In this document: positions 1 to 8,305 of the stretch, piece by piece
Position numbering within the stretch: position 1 is the first letter of the stretch
How the letters are laid out: each line of letters opens with the position of its first letter
NCBI GenBank assembly: GCA_963780795.1
Contig: CAWADH010000008.1
Span: 682,001 to 746,000, forward strand
Direction of reading: 5' to 3'
Origin: DATJGR01 sp963780795
GTDB lineage: Bacteria; Pseudomonadota; Gammaproteobacteria; Pseudomonadales; Azotimanducaceae
Length of the DNA: 64,000 nucleotides
Position numbers and translations under genes: made by a program
Notes under the pieces: model-generated
Database searches by the model: none
The model's input: only the letters and a program-made list of their open reading frames with translations
Told to the model about the DNA's origin: nothing

Positions 1-362
1 CCGGCCTGATGCGTGAGGCAATAGCGCACCGGCAGCTGTTCTTTACCCGCCTGCGCGAACTCGGGCCAGTACTTCGCGACCGGCGCATCGAGATCGAGTT
101 TGCCCCGCTCCACCAGCAACGCCGCGCACGCGGCGCCCAGCCCTTTCGTGGTCGAGTACACGTTGACGAGCGTGTTCTTGTGCCACGGCTTCGTGCGCGC
201 TTTGTCGGCGTAGCCGGCCCACAGGTCGAGCACAGGCTTGCCGTTCACGGTCACGCACACCGACGCGCCGATTTCCTTGCCGGCCGCGAAATTCGACGCG
301 AAGCCGTCGCGCACTTTCGCGAAGCGCGCATCGCACTCGCCGTGGATCGTTACGTCCGCCAT
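1..362 (-). CDS. Class C beta-lactamase-fold serine hydrolase (EstB-like), 3' end cut by window edge
   Basis: The first 120 codons are present; the rest lies beyond base 1. The ATG at 362 follows a strong GGAGGGG ribosome site. The serine beta-lactamase/esterase signature S-T-T-K is at residues 70-73, with Ser70 the expected nucleophile and Lys73 the general base. There is no signal peptide, so a cytoplasmic esterase is more likely than a periplasmic beta-lactamase. The N-terminus matches the complete gene at 45356-46495 closely (shared VNVYSTTK and KYWPEFAQ blocks), so the two are paralogues. It lies 46 bases downstream of the SulP gene on the same strand. The substrate cannot be told from sequence; related enzymes hydrolyse short esters. 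Confidence 0.85.
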   Translation of the reverse strand, partial: MADVTIHGECDARFAKVRDGFASNFAAGKEIGASVCVTVNGKPVLDLWAGYADKARTKPWHKNTLVNVYSTTKGLGAACAALLVERGKLDLDAPVAKYWPEFAQAGKEQLPVRYCLTHQA

Positions 363-408
363 CGCTTCCCCTCCGTTGACGCTGAACCGTCACTCTATCG
401 AGCGGCAC

Positions 409-2214
409 CTAATCGGAGAAGCCTGCGCTTGGTGCATCACGCTTCGGCTCGCCGTCTTCCCAGTCCGACCACTGCACCTTGAACGCCGCCACGTAGGCTT
501 TTACCGCTTCGCCGACGGTCGAAAAGAAGTGCTCGGCGCCGATCTGCTCGAACAGGCCGAAGCGTTTCAGTTCGTCCTTCACCGGATCTTTCATTTCGGC
601 GAACGTCAGTTCGATGTGCTGCGCGCGCAGCGTATCGCCGAGTTCGCCAACGACATCGGCCGCCGTGATGTCGACGCTGGTCACCGGCTCGGCTGAGATC
701 ACCAGGCGCCGCACGGGATCGGGCGCCTGCGCCACGGCATCGAGCACGCGATCGCGAAACAGTTCGGCGTTGGCGAAGAACAGCGGCGCGTCCCAGCGGA
801 ACAGCACCAACCCCGGCACGCGCCGCGCGTCCGGATAGCGCGTCACGTCGTGGTAACCCTTCACGTGGTCGACGCGGCCGAGCACCGCCGAATGCGGCCG
901 CCAGCCGTCCCAAAGAAACTCGAGCACCGCGATGCCGATGGCGAGGCCGATGCCTTCGATCGCACCGAGTGTGACGACGCCGGCGAAGCACGCCATCGAC
1001 AGCCAGAATTCCCACCGCTGAATCCGGTAGATGCGCCCCAGATCGTCGATTTCCAACATGTCGATCGCTGCAGCGAGCACCACCGCGGCGAGCGCCGCCA
1101 TCGGCAGGTGCTTCATCAGCGCGGGCGCGAACATCAGCAGCACGGCAATCGCGATCGCCCCAACGACTCCGGTGAGCTGCGTCTTCGAGCCCGCAGCCAA
1201 CGCCACCGGCGTGCGGGTGGCGCTGCTGCTCACCGGAAAACCCTGGAAGAAACCGGTGACCAGGTTCACGGCGCCGAGCCCGACCATCTCCTGGTTCGGA
1301 TCGACGCGCAGATTCAGGCGCGCCGCATAAGTACGCGACAGCACGCTGGTGTCGGCAAACGCGACCATCGCCACGGCGATGCCGCCCAACACCACCGGCA
1401 CGACGTCGTCCGCACCGATCATGGGCAGCGTCAGCACCGGCAGACCGCTCGGCATCGTTCCGAGCACGGCCACGCCCGCGGTCGTGCCGAGGTCGAAGAC
1501 CCCGACTACGATCGTTGCGCCGCCGATCGCAATCAGCGTGCCAGGGACTTTCGGAAACCGCTTCAGCAGCATGATCAAGGCGAAGCACGCAACACCCAGC
1601 ACGAGGGTCGCCACGTTAGTGCTGCCCGCGAGCACACCCTCGAGCGTCGCCCACGTCGTATGCAACGGGCTGGATGACCCGACCTCGATACCGAACAAGC
1701 GCGGCAGCTGACTCAACGACAGCGTCAGCGCGATGCCGTTCATGAAACCGTATCGGATCGGCTTCGAAAGCAACTCCGTGACGAAGCCGAAGCGCGCCAG
1801 GCCGCCGGCCACGCAGACGAGACCGGCGACGATCGCCATCGCGCCGGCCAAGGCGACGGCGCGCTGCGGGTCGCCGCCCGACTGCGCCATGATCACCGAG
1901 AGAATCAGCGCGGCGAGCGCCGAGTCCGGCGCCATCACCAGTACACGATTCGGGCCGAACAGCGCGTACACCAGCAGCGGCACGATCGACGCATAGAGAC
2001 CGTACACACCGGGCAAGCCGGATGCCGCCGCATACGCGATGCCCGACGGCACCATCATGCTCGTCAGCACGAGCCCCGCGACGATGTCGTAGCGCAACCA
2101 ACCGAGCGAGTAATCGCGAAACATGCGCAGCCCCGGCAGCCAGTGTTGCCAGCCGGCTTCGCGGTGGCGGCTGTGCCGCGGCGAATCGTTCGAAAGAGCG
2201 GGTGGAATGGCCAT
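409..2214 (-). CDS. SulP-family anion transporter with C-terminal STAS domain
   Basis: This is a 601-residue inner-membrane protein. Multiple hydrophobic helices fill residues 40-430 and include the SulP-type early motif with PSGIAYA. A cytoplasmic STAS domain occupies about residues 450-570. SulP proteins carry sulfate, bicarbonate, dicarboxylates or other anions, and this sequence does not decide which; no carbonic anhydrase or sulfate-assimilation gene is adjacent. The ATG at 2214 is chosen, but an in-frame TTG at 2250 would add 12 residues and neither has a good ribosome site. It is divergent from the Gfa gene, with about 125 bases between them that must hold both promoters. Confidence 0.88.
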   Translation of the reverse strand: MAIPPALSNDSPRHSRHREAGWQHWLPGLRMFRDYSLGWLRYDIVAGLVLTSMMVPSGIAYAAASGLPGVYGLYASIVPLLVYALFGPNRVLVMAPDSALAALILSVIMAQSGGDPQRAVALAGAMAIVAGLVCVAGGLARFGFVTELLSKPIRYGFMNGIALTLSLSQLPRLFGIEVGSSSPLHTTWATLEGVLAGSTNVATLVLGVACFALIMLLKRFPKVPGTLIAIGGATIVVGVFDLGTTAGVAVLGTMPSGLPVLTLPMIGADDVVPVVLGGIAVAMVAFADTSVLSRTYAARLNLRVDPNQEMVGLGAVNLVTGFFQGFPVSSSATRTPVALAAGSKTQLTGVVGAIAIAVLLMFAPALMKHLPMAALAAVVLAAAIDMLEIDDLGRIYRIQRWEFWLSMACFAGVVTLGAIEGIGLAIGIAVLEFLWDGWRPHSAVLGRVDHVKGYHDVTRYPDARRVPGLVLFRWDAPLFFANAELFRDRVLDAVAQAPDPVRRLVISAEPVTSVDITAADVVGELGDTLRAQHIELTFAEMKDPVKDELKRFGLFEQIGAEHFFSTVGEAVKAYVAAFKVQWSDWEDGEPKRDAPSAGFSD

Positions 2215-2339
2215 GGCGCCATCATCGGGGTACGCGAAGGGATCAGGCAATGCGCGCAGAGAAGTCGATTGGTGTAGTAGCGTTGCCCACAGAACCGAGG
2301 ATCAACGGTGGTTCGCTTTCAAACGAGGAGGGACACGTC

Positions 2340-2918
2340 ATGGCAATCAAGATTCATCCGTCGGTCGACAACGGCGTGAAAGCCGGCTCCGAGGATTTCA
2401 AGGGAGGCACGCTCACGTGCAAGTGCGCCAGCGCTCCGGTGACGGTGACGCTCGGTGCGAACGTCGCATTCAACCACGCATGCGGTTGCAGCAAGTGCTG
2501 GAAACCCGAAGGCGCGATGTTCTCGGTGGTGGCGGTGGTGCCGCGCGAAAAACTGAACGTCAGCGCGAACGCGCAGAAGCTGAAAGTGGTCGACAGCGCC
2601 GCGCCGATCCAGCGCTACGCGTGTACGGGTTGCGGCACGCACATGTATGGACGCATCGAGAACAAAGCGCATCCGTTCTACGGTCTCGACTTCGTGCACG
2701 TGGAGCTGTCGAAGGACAAAGGCTGGGCCGCTCCGGAGTTCGCCGCGTTCGTTTCTTCCGTGATCGAAACCGGCGGCGCGCGGCCGGATGAAATGGACGC
2801 GGTGCGCGCGCGGCTGCGCGAGCTGAAACTCGAACCGTACGACAGCCTCAGCCCGCCGCTGATGGATCTCATCGCGACGCACACTGCCAAGGCGAAAGGC
2901 ACTCTGAAGACCAAGTAG
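2340..2918 (+). CDS. gfa: Gfa-family protein (glutathione-dependent formaldehyde-activating type)
   Basis: This 192-residue protein belongs to the Mss4-like zinc fold. Zinc-type cysteines are visible at residues 27, 29, 48, 50, 53, 95 and 98, including the CGCSKC block and the YACTGCGTHMYGR block typical of S-(hydroxymethyl)glutathione synthase. The full length is normal for Gfa. In the classical role it speeds formation of the formaldehyde-glutathione adduct that a class III alcohol dehydrogenase oxidises; the zinc alcohol dehydrogenase at 39830 is far away and is not an obvious partner. The start at 2340 has a GAGGAGGG site 7-8 bases upstream. A more diverged Gfa-like protein is encoded at 48246-48869. 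Confidence 0.88.
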   Translation: MAIKIHPSVDNGVKAGSEDFKGGTLTCKCASAPVTVTLGANVAFNHACGCSKCWKPEGAMFSVVAVVPREKLNVSANAQKLKVVDSAAPIQRYACTGCGTHMYGRIENKAHPFYGLDFVHVELSKDKGWAAPEFAAFVSSVIETGGARPDEMDAVRARLRELKLEPYDSLSPPLMDLIATHTAKAKGTLKTK

Positions 2919-2999
2919 ATGCCCCGACGTTCGGACCGTTGTCGAACCGACTCCGGTCCGAACGTCTAATGCATAAACCCCGCAATCGTGGAGCTTCCG

Positions 3000-3725
3000 A
3001 TGACCGACACCACCGCTCACCCGCCGATCGCCACGCGCAATGAATGGCTCGCCGCCCGCAAGGCGCTGCTCGCCCGCGAAAGAGAACTGACGAAAGCACG
3101 CGACGCCGTGAACGCGCAACGACGCCGCCTGCCGATGGTCGGCGTCGACAAAACCTACGTGTTCGATTCGCCCGACGGCGAGAAGACGCTGCTCGACCTG
3201 TTCGAAGGTCTGCGGCAGCTCGTCGTCTACCACTTCATGTTCGACCCGAGCTGGGAGAAGGGTTGTCCGGGTTGCACCGGCTTCGTCGACACGCTCGGTG
3301 ATCTCTCGCTGCTGGCCGCCCGCGACACATCGTTCGCGATCATTGCGCGCGCGCCGCTCGAAAAGTTGCAGCGTTATCGCGCGGCAAAAGGTTGGCAGCG
3401 CACGCTGCTGTCGTCGTATCGCACCGACTTCAACTACGACTTTCACGCGACGCAGGATGAGACGATCGCGCCGGTGGAGCACAACTATCACGACAAGGCC
3501 GAACTCGAACAGCGCGGCCAGGCGCGCTTCGCCCAGGGCGAGAACCACGGGATGAGCGTGTTCTTCCGCATGGACGACGCGATCTTCCACACCTACTCGA
3601 CGTTCGCGCGCGGTACCGAAGGCGTGGCGAGCGCGGTCAGCATGCTCGACCTGACGCCGTTCGGACGGCAGGAAGATTTCGAGGATTCGCCCGCGGGGTG
3701 GCCGCAACGCCCTACCTACGGCTGA
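3000..3725 (+). CDS. DUF899 thioredoxin-fold protein, copy 1
   Basis: A 241-residue DUF899 protein. The early part is helical and rich in Arg/Lys. It is followed by the conserved YVFDSPDGEKTL stretch, then a thioredoxin-like region with HFMFDPSWEKGCPGCTG (C-P-G-C, like a redox CxxC) and the C-terminal EDSPAGWPQ tail. DUF899 proteins are thought to be thioredoxin-like, but no reaction has been settled. The ATG at 3000 is preferred over a GTG at 2988 because GGAG lies at 2989-2992. A second copy, very similar along its whole length, is at 25338-26063. Confidence 0.85.
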   Translation: MTDTTAHPPIATRNEWLAARKALLARERELTKARDAVNAQRRRLPMVGVDKTYVFDSPDGEKTLLDLFEGLRQLVVYHFMFDPSWEKGCPGCTGFVDTLGDLSLLAARDTSFAIIARAPLEKLQRYRAAKGWQRTLLSSYRTDFNYDFHATQDETIAPVEHNYHDKAELEQRGQARFAQGENHGMSVFFRMDDAIFHTYSTFARGTEGVASAVSMLDLTPFGRQEDFEDSPAGWPQRPTYG

Positions 3726-3841
3726 TACCGCGGTTTTCCACACTAGGCACCTGGCGCTTCAGGCGACAAACTGTGCCGGTTCGAAAATCGGGGGTCCCGC
3801 GCCGCGGGGTTGCCCACCCTAACCGCGCAGGAGAGACCGCC

Positions 3842-5155
3842 ATGGACTTCAAGATTCCGAAGGAGCTTCAGGACTACCTGGACGAGCTCGATCAGTTCAT
3901 CGAGAACGTGATCATGCCGATCCAGAACCGCGACGATAACGTCCGGTTCTTCGATCACCGCCGTGAACACGCGCGCACCGATTGGGACAACAACGGTCTG
4001 CCGCGCAAGGAGTGGGAAGAACTTCTCGCCGAAGCGCGCGCCGCGGCCGACAAGGCCGGACACCTGCGCTTCGCGTGGCCGAAGAAGCACGGCGGCAAAG
4101 GCGGCTCGAATCTGTGGATGGCGGTGATCCGCGAGCACCTCGCTGCCAAGGGTCTGGGTCTGTTCAACGATCTGCAGACCGAGCACTCGATCGTCGGCAA
4201 CAACCCGTTCATCGTCATGTTCGAGGAGTTCGCCACGCCGGATCAGTTCAAGCGCTACAGCGACGACCTGCTCAACGGCCGCTTGCGCACCGGCTTCGGT
4301 CTCACCGAACCGAATCACGGCTCCGACGCGACCTTCATGGAAACGAAGGCCGTGCCGCAAACGCGAAACGGCAAACCGGGCTGGCTCATCAACGGCGAGA
4401 AGATGTGGACCACCGGGATGCATCATGCGAACTACGTGATGACGTTCGCGCGCACGTCCGGCAACGACGGCGACGCCCGCGGCATCACCTGCTTCATCGT
4501 CCCGGCCGACTCGCCCGGCGTGAAGATCGAGGAGTACCTCTGGACGTTCAACATGCCGACCGATCACCCGCGCGTATCGATCACCAACGTGTGGATTCCG
4601 GAAGACAGCTATTGGGGCGAAATCGGCGGCGGCCTCGCCATCGGCCAGAGCTTCGTGCACCAGAACCGGATCCGTCAGGCCGCTTCGTCGCTCGGCGCGG
4701 CGGTGTACTGCATCAACGAGAGCGTCGCGTATTCGCGCCAGCGCAAGCCGTTCGGCAAGCCGCTTTCGAACAACCAGGCCATTCAGTGGCCGCTGATCGA
4801 ACTGCACACGCAAGCGCAGATGCTGCGGCTGCTGATCTGGGAAACCGCAATCGCGATCGACTCCATGCCGCACAAGGAAGTCGAACGGACCATCTCGGAC
4901 CGCGTATCGATGTGCAACTACATCGGCAACCGGTTGTGCTGCGACGCCGCCGACCAGGCGATGCAGACGCACGGCGGCATGGGCTATTCGCGGCACAAGG
5001 CGTTCGAGCACATCTATCGGCACCACCGTCGGTATCGCATCACGGAAGGCTCCGAAGAGATCCAGATGCGCAAAGTGGGCGCCTATCTGTTCGGCTATGC
5101 GGGCCCGCGCAAAAACGAGTTCACGCAGTTGTACGGACCCGCGAAGCTGTCGTGA
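3842..5155 (+). CDS. Acyl-CoA dehydrogenase family protein
   Basis: A 437-residue flavoprotein of the acyl-CoA dehydrogenase fold. It has an N-terminal helical domain, a middle domain with FGLTEPNHGSDAT (the FAD/substrate-binding GLTEP..GSD motif), and a C-terminal helical domain with QTHGGMGYS and a SEEIQMRKVG ending. The family oxidises acyl-CoA to enoyl-CoA, passing electrons to ETF. Chain-length and substrate specificity are not visible. The ATG at 3842 has AGGAGAG upstream. Its TGA overlaps the next gene's ATG by one base, so the two are probably translated together. Confidence 0.92.
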   Translation: MDFKIPKELQDYLDELDQFIENVIMPIQNRDDNVRFFDHRREHARTDWDNNGLPRKEWEELLAEARAAADKAGHLRFAWPKKHGGKGGSNLWMAVIREHLAAKGLGLFNDLQTEHSIVGNNPFIVMFEEFATPDQFKRYSDDLLNGRLRTGFGLTEPNHGSDATFMETKAVPQTRNGKPGWLINGEKMWTTGMHHANYVMTFARTSGNDGDARGITCFIVPADSPGVKIEEYLWTFNMPTDHPRVSITNVWIPEDSYWGEIGGGLAIGQSFVHQNRIRQAASSLGAAVYCINESVAYSRQRKPFGKPLSNNQAIQWPLIELHTQAQMLRLLIWETAIAIDSMPHKEVERTISDRVSMCNYIGNRLCCDAADQAMQTHGGMGYSRHKAFEHIYRHHRRYRITEGSEEIQMRKVGAYLFGYAGPRKNEFTQLYGPAKLS

Positions 5156-6111
5156 TGAAGCAGTACGAAGCGAGCGACCGCGCGAGCACGTTCGTTTCGC
5201 ACGCGTTCGAAGAGCACCTCGTCGATCTCGGCGAGGTGCGGATGAACTACGTGCGCGTCGGCAGCCCCAACAAGCCCGCACTGTTGCTCATTCCGGGCCA
5301 GACGGAATCGTGGTGGGGCTACGAGGCCGCATTGCCGTTGCTCGCCGAACACTTCGAAGCGTTCGCGGTCGATCTGCGCGGTCAGGGCCGTTCGACGTGG
5401 ACGCCGGGCCGTTACACGCTCGACAACATGGGCAACGATCTCGTCCGCTTCATCGATCTCGTGATCAAACGACCGACGATCGTCAGCGGACTCTCCTCCG
5501 GCGGCGTGCTGTCGGCTTGGCTATCCGCCTACGCGAAACCGGGTCAGCTGCGCGGCGCGTTGTATGAAGATCCACCGCTGTTCTCGTCCGAAGTGAACAC
5601 GTCTACCGGTGCATCGATTCGACAGAGCATCGGTCCCGTGTTCGCGCTCTTCAACAAATTCCTCGGCGATCAGTGGAGCGTGAACAACTGGAAGGGAATG
5701 CGGGCGGCGGCCGCAACCGAGTTGCCGCCGGCCATCGCCTTCCTGCTCTCAGACGGCGGGCCGTTCGGCGGCGCAGAAGTACCTCCGCAGAACCTGAAGG
5801 AATACGACCCGGAATGGGGACGCGCGTTCTGGACCGGCACGGTGGCTGCGAGCTGCGACCACGAGCGCATGCTGTCGAGCGTCAAAGTGCCGGTGCTATT
5901 GACGCATCACTTCCGGATGAACGACGAGCAAACGGGCGGAGTAAGGGGCGCCATGTCCGATGTCCAGGCGAAGCGCGTGCGCGATCTGGTCGCGGCCGCT
6001 GGCCAACCCATCGACTACGTTTCGCTGCCGATGATGGGGCACGCAATGCACCAGCAGGATCCCAACCAGTTCGTGAAGGTGCTGGTGGAATGGGCCGCGA
6101 AGCTGCCGTGA
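5155..6111 (+). CDS. Alpha/beta-fold hydrolase
   Basis: A 318-residue alpha/beta hydrolase. The fold is marked by the LLLIPGQTESWW oxyanion region near residue 45, DLRGQGRS near residue 73, and the nucleophile elbow G112-L-S114-S-G. A late GHAMHQ segment near the C-terminus supplies a probable catalytic His. There is no signal peptide. The one-base stop/start overlap with the acyl-CoA dehydrogenase suggests a shared operon; hydrolysis of an ester or lactone that feeds or follows the CoA step is a reasonable inference. It could also be an epoxide hydrolase or thioesterase; the motifs do not separate these. Confidence 0.88.
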   Translation: MKQYEASDRASTFVSHAFEEHLVDLGEVRMNYVRVGSPNKPALLLIPGQTESWWGYEAALPLLAEHFEAFAVDLRGQGRSTWTPGRYTLDNMGNDLVRFIDLVIKRPTIVSGLSSGGVLSAWLSAYAKPGQLRGALYEDPPLFSSEVNTSTGASIRQSIGPVFALFNKFLGDQWSVNNWKGMRAAAATELPPAIAFLLSDGGPFGGAEVPPQNLKEYDPEWGRAFWTGTVAASCDHERMLSSVKVPVLLTHHFRMNDEQTGGVRGAMSDVQAKRVRDLVAAAGQPIDYVSLPMMGHAMHQQDPNQFVKVLVEWAAKLP

Positions 6112-6123
6112 TCGGGTGACTGG

Positions 6124-6822
6124 TCACCAGAGCCGCATGAGCGTTTGTGCATACGGCGGCGCGGTGGGTTCGTGCATGAAGTACGCGTAGATCTCGCGCC
6201 AGCCGGTCTCCTTGAGTTTGCCGATCCAGTTCTCGAGATCGCCTTCCGAATATTCCTCGAGCCTCAAGCGGACGTAGCCCCACGGTGCGGTTTGCACGAG
6301 CGGCGGCGGCTTCGCGCCTTCGCGTTCCGAAAGGCACAGCGCGGCGCTCTTCGATTCCAGCGCGGCGTACACCTCGTCGGTGAACCAGGTGTCGTTGCGG
6401 AACTCGAACGTGGCCCGATGATCGGCCGGCAGGAGATCCAGAAAAGCCTGCAGGCGCGGCAGGTCGAGCTTCAGGTTCGGCGGCGTCTGAAACAGTACCG
6501 GTCCGGCTTTGTCCCCGAGTGCGGCGAGATTGTTGTAGAGATACGAGAGCGACTCCGCCGCCTCCGGCTTGAGACGCGCCATGTGCGTGATGCGCTGCGA
6601 CGCCTTGATCGCGAACCGGAAGTGCTCGGGTGTCGCGCTCGCCCAGTTCTCGAGCACCGAGCGCTTCGGCATCCGGTAGAACGTGTTGTTGATCTCGACG
6701 GTAGGCAAGTGCCCGGAATACCACGCGAGCATCTCGTCGGGCTTGATCGCGCTCGGGTAGAAGTTCCCCTTCCACTCCTTGTACGAGTAGCCGCTCGCGC
6801 CAGCGTAGAGTTGTTTGTCCAC
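6124..6822 (-). CDS. DUF72 family protein (YecE-like)
   Basis: A 232-residue DUF72 protein. It opens with LYAGASGYSYKEWKGNFYP and contains the VEINNTFYR, FRFAIKASQRITH and FEFRNDTWF blocks that define the family, a TIM-barrel-like fold of unsettled function. No ATG fits; a GTG at 6822 is the best start because it begins just before the conserved block and an AGGAG lies 12 bases upstream, a rather long spacing. It ends 12 bases from the stop of the convergent hydrolase. The SDR gene at 6852-7652 is directly upstream on the same strand, so the two may be cotranscribed. Confidence 0.85.
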   Translation of the reverse strand: MDKQLYAGASGYSYKEWKGNFYPSAIKPDEMLAWYSGHLPTVEINNTFYRMPKRSVLENWASATPEHFRFAIKASQRITHMARLKPEAAESLSYLYNNLAALGDKAGPVLFQTPPNLKLDLPRLQAFLDLLPADHRATFEFRNDTWFTDEVYAALESKSAALCLSEREGAKPPPLVQTAPWGYVRLRLEEYSEGDLENWIGKLKETGWREIYAYFMHEPTAPPYAQTLMRLW

Positions 6823-6851
6823 GATTAGAATCGACTCCTGAAGCTGTTCAC

Positions 6852-7652
6852 TTAGCCGCGCCGCACGCTCGCGCCACCGTCGACCGGCAGCGCCACGCCC
6901 GTGATGAAGCTCGCTTTGTCGGAGGCGAGCCACACGGCGGCGTGGGCGATGTCCCATGCCGTGCCCATTTTGCGACCGAGCGGCACGCGCGCGTCGCGCT
7001 CCGCGATCACCTGGTCGCGCGATTTGCCGTCCATGCCCACGCGCGACTCGATCGCCATCGGCGTGTTCATCAGGCCCGGCAGGATCACGTTCGCGCGGAT
7101 GCCGTAACGCGCGTTCGCGTATGCGAGCTGTTCTGTCAGCGCGATCACCCCGGCCTTGGAAGTCTTGTATGCGACGTACGGATAGCTGCCCCACGCGGCC
7201 ATCGACGAAATGTTGGTGATCACGCCGCCGAGCTGCGCGCGCATGATCGGCAGCGCGTGTTTGCACGCGAGCACCATGCCGCGCAGGTTGATCGACGTGA
7301 CGCGGTCGAATGCATCGGCGGTGATGTCTTCGACCGCCGCGTCGCCGCCCGCCAGGCTCACCCCTACGTTGTTGTGCAGGATGTCGATGCGGCCCCACGC
7401 GCCGTGACACTCCGCGATCATCCGCGCGACCGATGGCTCGTCGCCGACATCGACGAAGCCGGCGCGCGCGACGCCACCTTCGCCTTCGATCATCGCCACC
7501 GTTTCGCGCGCAGACTCGATGTGCCGATCCGCGACCCACACTTTCGCGCCTTCGCGCGCGAGTTCGATCGCCGTTGCGCGACCGTTGCCGATCGTCTCGC
7601 CCGGTGTCTGTCCGCCGCCGACCACGACCGCGATTCGGTTGTCGAGCAGCAT
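6852..7652 (-). CDS. Short-chain dehydrogenase/reductase (SDR)
   Basis: A 266-residue classical SDR. The cofactor-binding turn is the extended GGGQTPGETIGNGRA form near residue 12, longer than the usual TGxxxGxG. The NAG-equivalent is HNNVG, and the catalytic set is a Ser in ISSMAAWG followed by Y-x-x-x-K (YKTSK). C-terminal SFITGVALPVDGG is the usual SDR ending. It should oxidise or reduce an alcohol/ketone with NAD(P)(H); the substrate is unknown. It is divergent from the AhpD-like gene at 7718, with 65 bases between the starts. Confidence 0.9.
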   Translation of the reverse strand: MLLDNRIAVVVGGGQTPGETIGNGRATAIELAREGAKVWVADRHIESARETVAMIEGEGGVARAGFVDVGDEPSVARMIAECHGAWGRIDILHNNVGVSLAGGDAAVEDITADAFDRVTSINLRGMVLACKHALPIMRAQLGGVITNISSMAAWGSYPYVAYKTSKAGVIALTEQLAYANARYGIRANVILPGLMNTPMAIESRVGMDGKSRDQVIAERDARVPLGRKMGTAWDIAHAAVWLASDKASFITGVALPVDGGASVRRG

Positions 7653-7717
7653 GTGCGTTCCTCCGTGCAGGCTCGGCTACGATACTGCAAACCAAAGCGG
7701 ACACGGCGAGGGAAACC

Positions 7718-8275
7718 ATGAGCAGATTGAGCGAACTCGACGAGAACAACCTCGCGCCCGATGCGCGCGCGTTTCTCGATGCGCTGAACAGCGGACCGCG
7801 CGGCAGGATCGGCCTCATCGGTCCGTTCGGCGTGTGGGCGCACGCGCCGAAGATCGGGCAGGCCGCACAGGCGTTCGGCGGCGCGGTGCGCTTCCAGACG
7901 ACCTTGCCGGAACGCATCAAGGAAATCGCGATCTGCACGGTCGGGGCGCACTACAAGGCGAAGTTCGAGTTCGCCGCGCATGGCCCGATGGCGATCGCGG
8001 CCGGGGTGTCGGAAGCAACGGTGGAAGCGATTCGGCTCGGCGCGGATCCGGACTTTGCCGATCCAGCCGACCGCGCGAGCTATCGCGTCGCGCGAGAGCT
8101 ACTGCTGGAACATCGCTTGAGCGACGCCACATTCACGGACGCGAAGAGTCGCTTCGGAGAAGCGCCATTGATCGAACTCGTCACCATCATCGGCTACTAC
8201 TGCATGATCTCGCTGACGCTCAATGCGTTCGACGTGGCGCTGACGTCGCGGATGACGGATCCGTTTCCGCAATAG
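7718..8275 (+). CDS. Carboxymuconolactone decarboxylase (AhpD-like) family protein
   Basis: A 185-residue all-helical protein of the CMD/AhpD type. The conserved core runs from LPERIKEIAICTVGAHYKAKFEFAAH through MAIAAGVSEATVEAI. The AhpD CxxC pair is absent (the core holds only one Cys in this stretch), so a peroxidase-reductase role is unlikely and a lyase or unknown role is more probable. The ATG at 7718 has GCGAGGGA upstream and removes a long in-frame antisense extension. It faces the SDR gene at 7652. The exact substrate is not recognisable. Confidence 0.82.
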   Translation: MSRLSELDENNLAPDARAFLDALNSGPRGRIGLIGPFGVWAHAPKIGQAAQAFGGAVRFQTTLPERIKEIAICTVGAHYKAKFEFAAHGPMAIAAGVSEATVEAIRLGADPDFADPADRASYRVARELLLEHRLSDATFTDAKSRFGEAPLIELVTIIGYYCMISLTLNAFDVALTSRMTDPFPQ

Positions 8276-8305
8276 CTGGCACCTGGAATCGCACGACGCG
8301 CGGCG

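Noticed and set aside
2319..3743. Long minus-strand open frame opposite the Gfa and DUF899 genes
   Set aside because: It is antisense to two clear genes and arises from the high GC content and codon bias.
3740..3760. AGGCACCTGG near 3746 and a similar CTGGCACCTGG near 8277
   Set aside because: Only half of the GGTGCCTGGCACC core is present and there is no second arm, so these are not counted as repeat copies.
3982..5154. In-frame upstream extension of the alpha/beta hydrolase through the dehydrogenase gene
   Set aside because: The stretch is Arg-rich shadow sequence; the hydrolase starts cleanly at 5155.
3743..5281. Long minus-strand open frame opposite the acyl-CoA dehydrogenase
   Set aside because: It has no recognisable domain, no ribosome site and mirrors the dehydrogenase codons.
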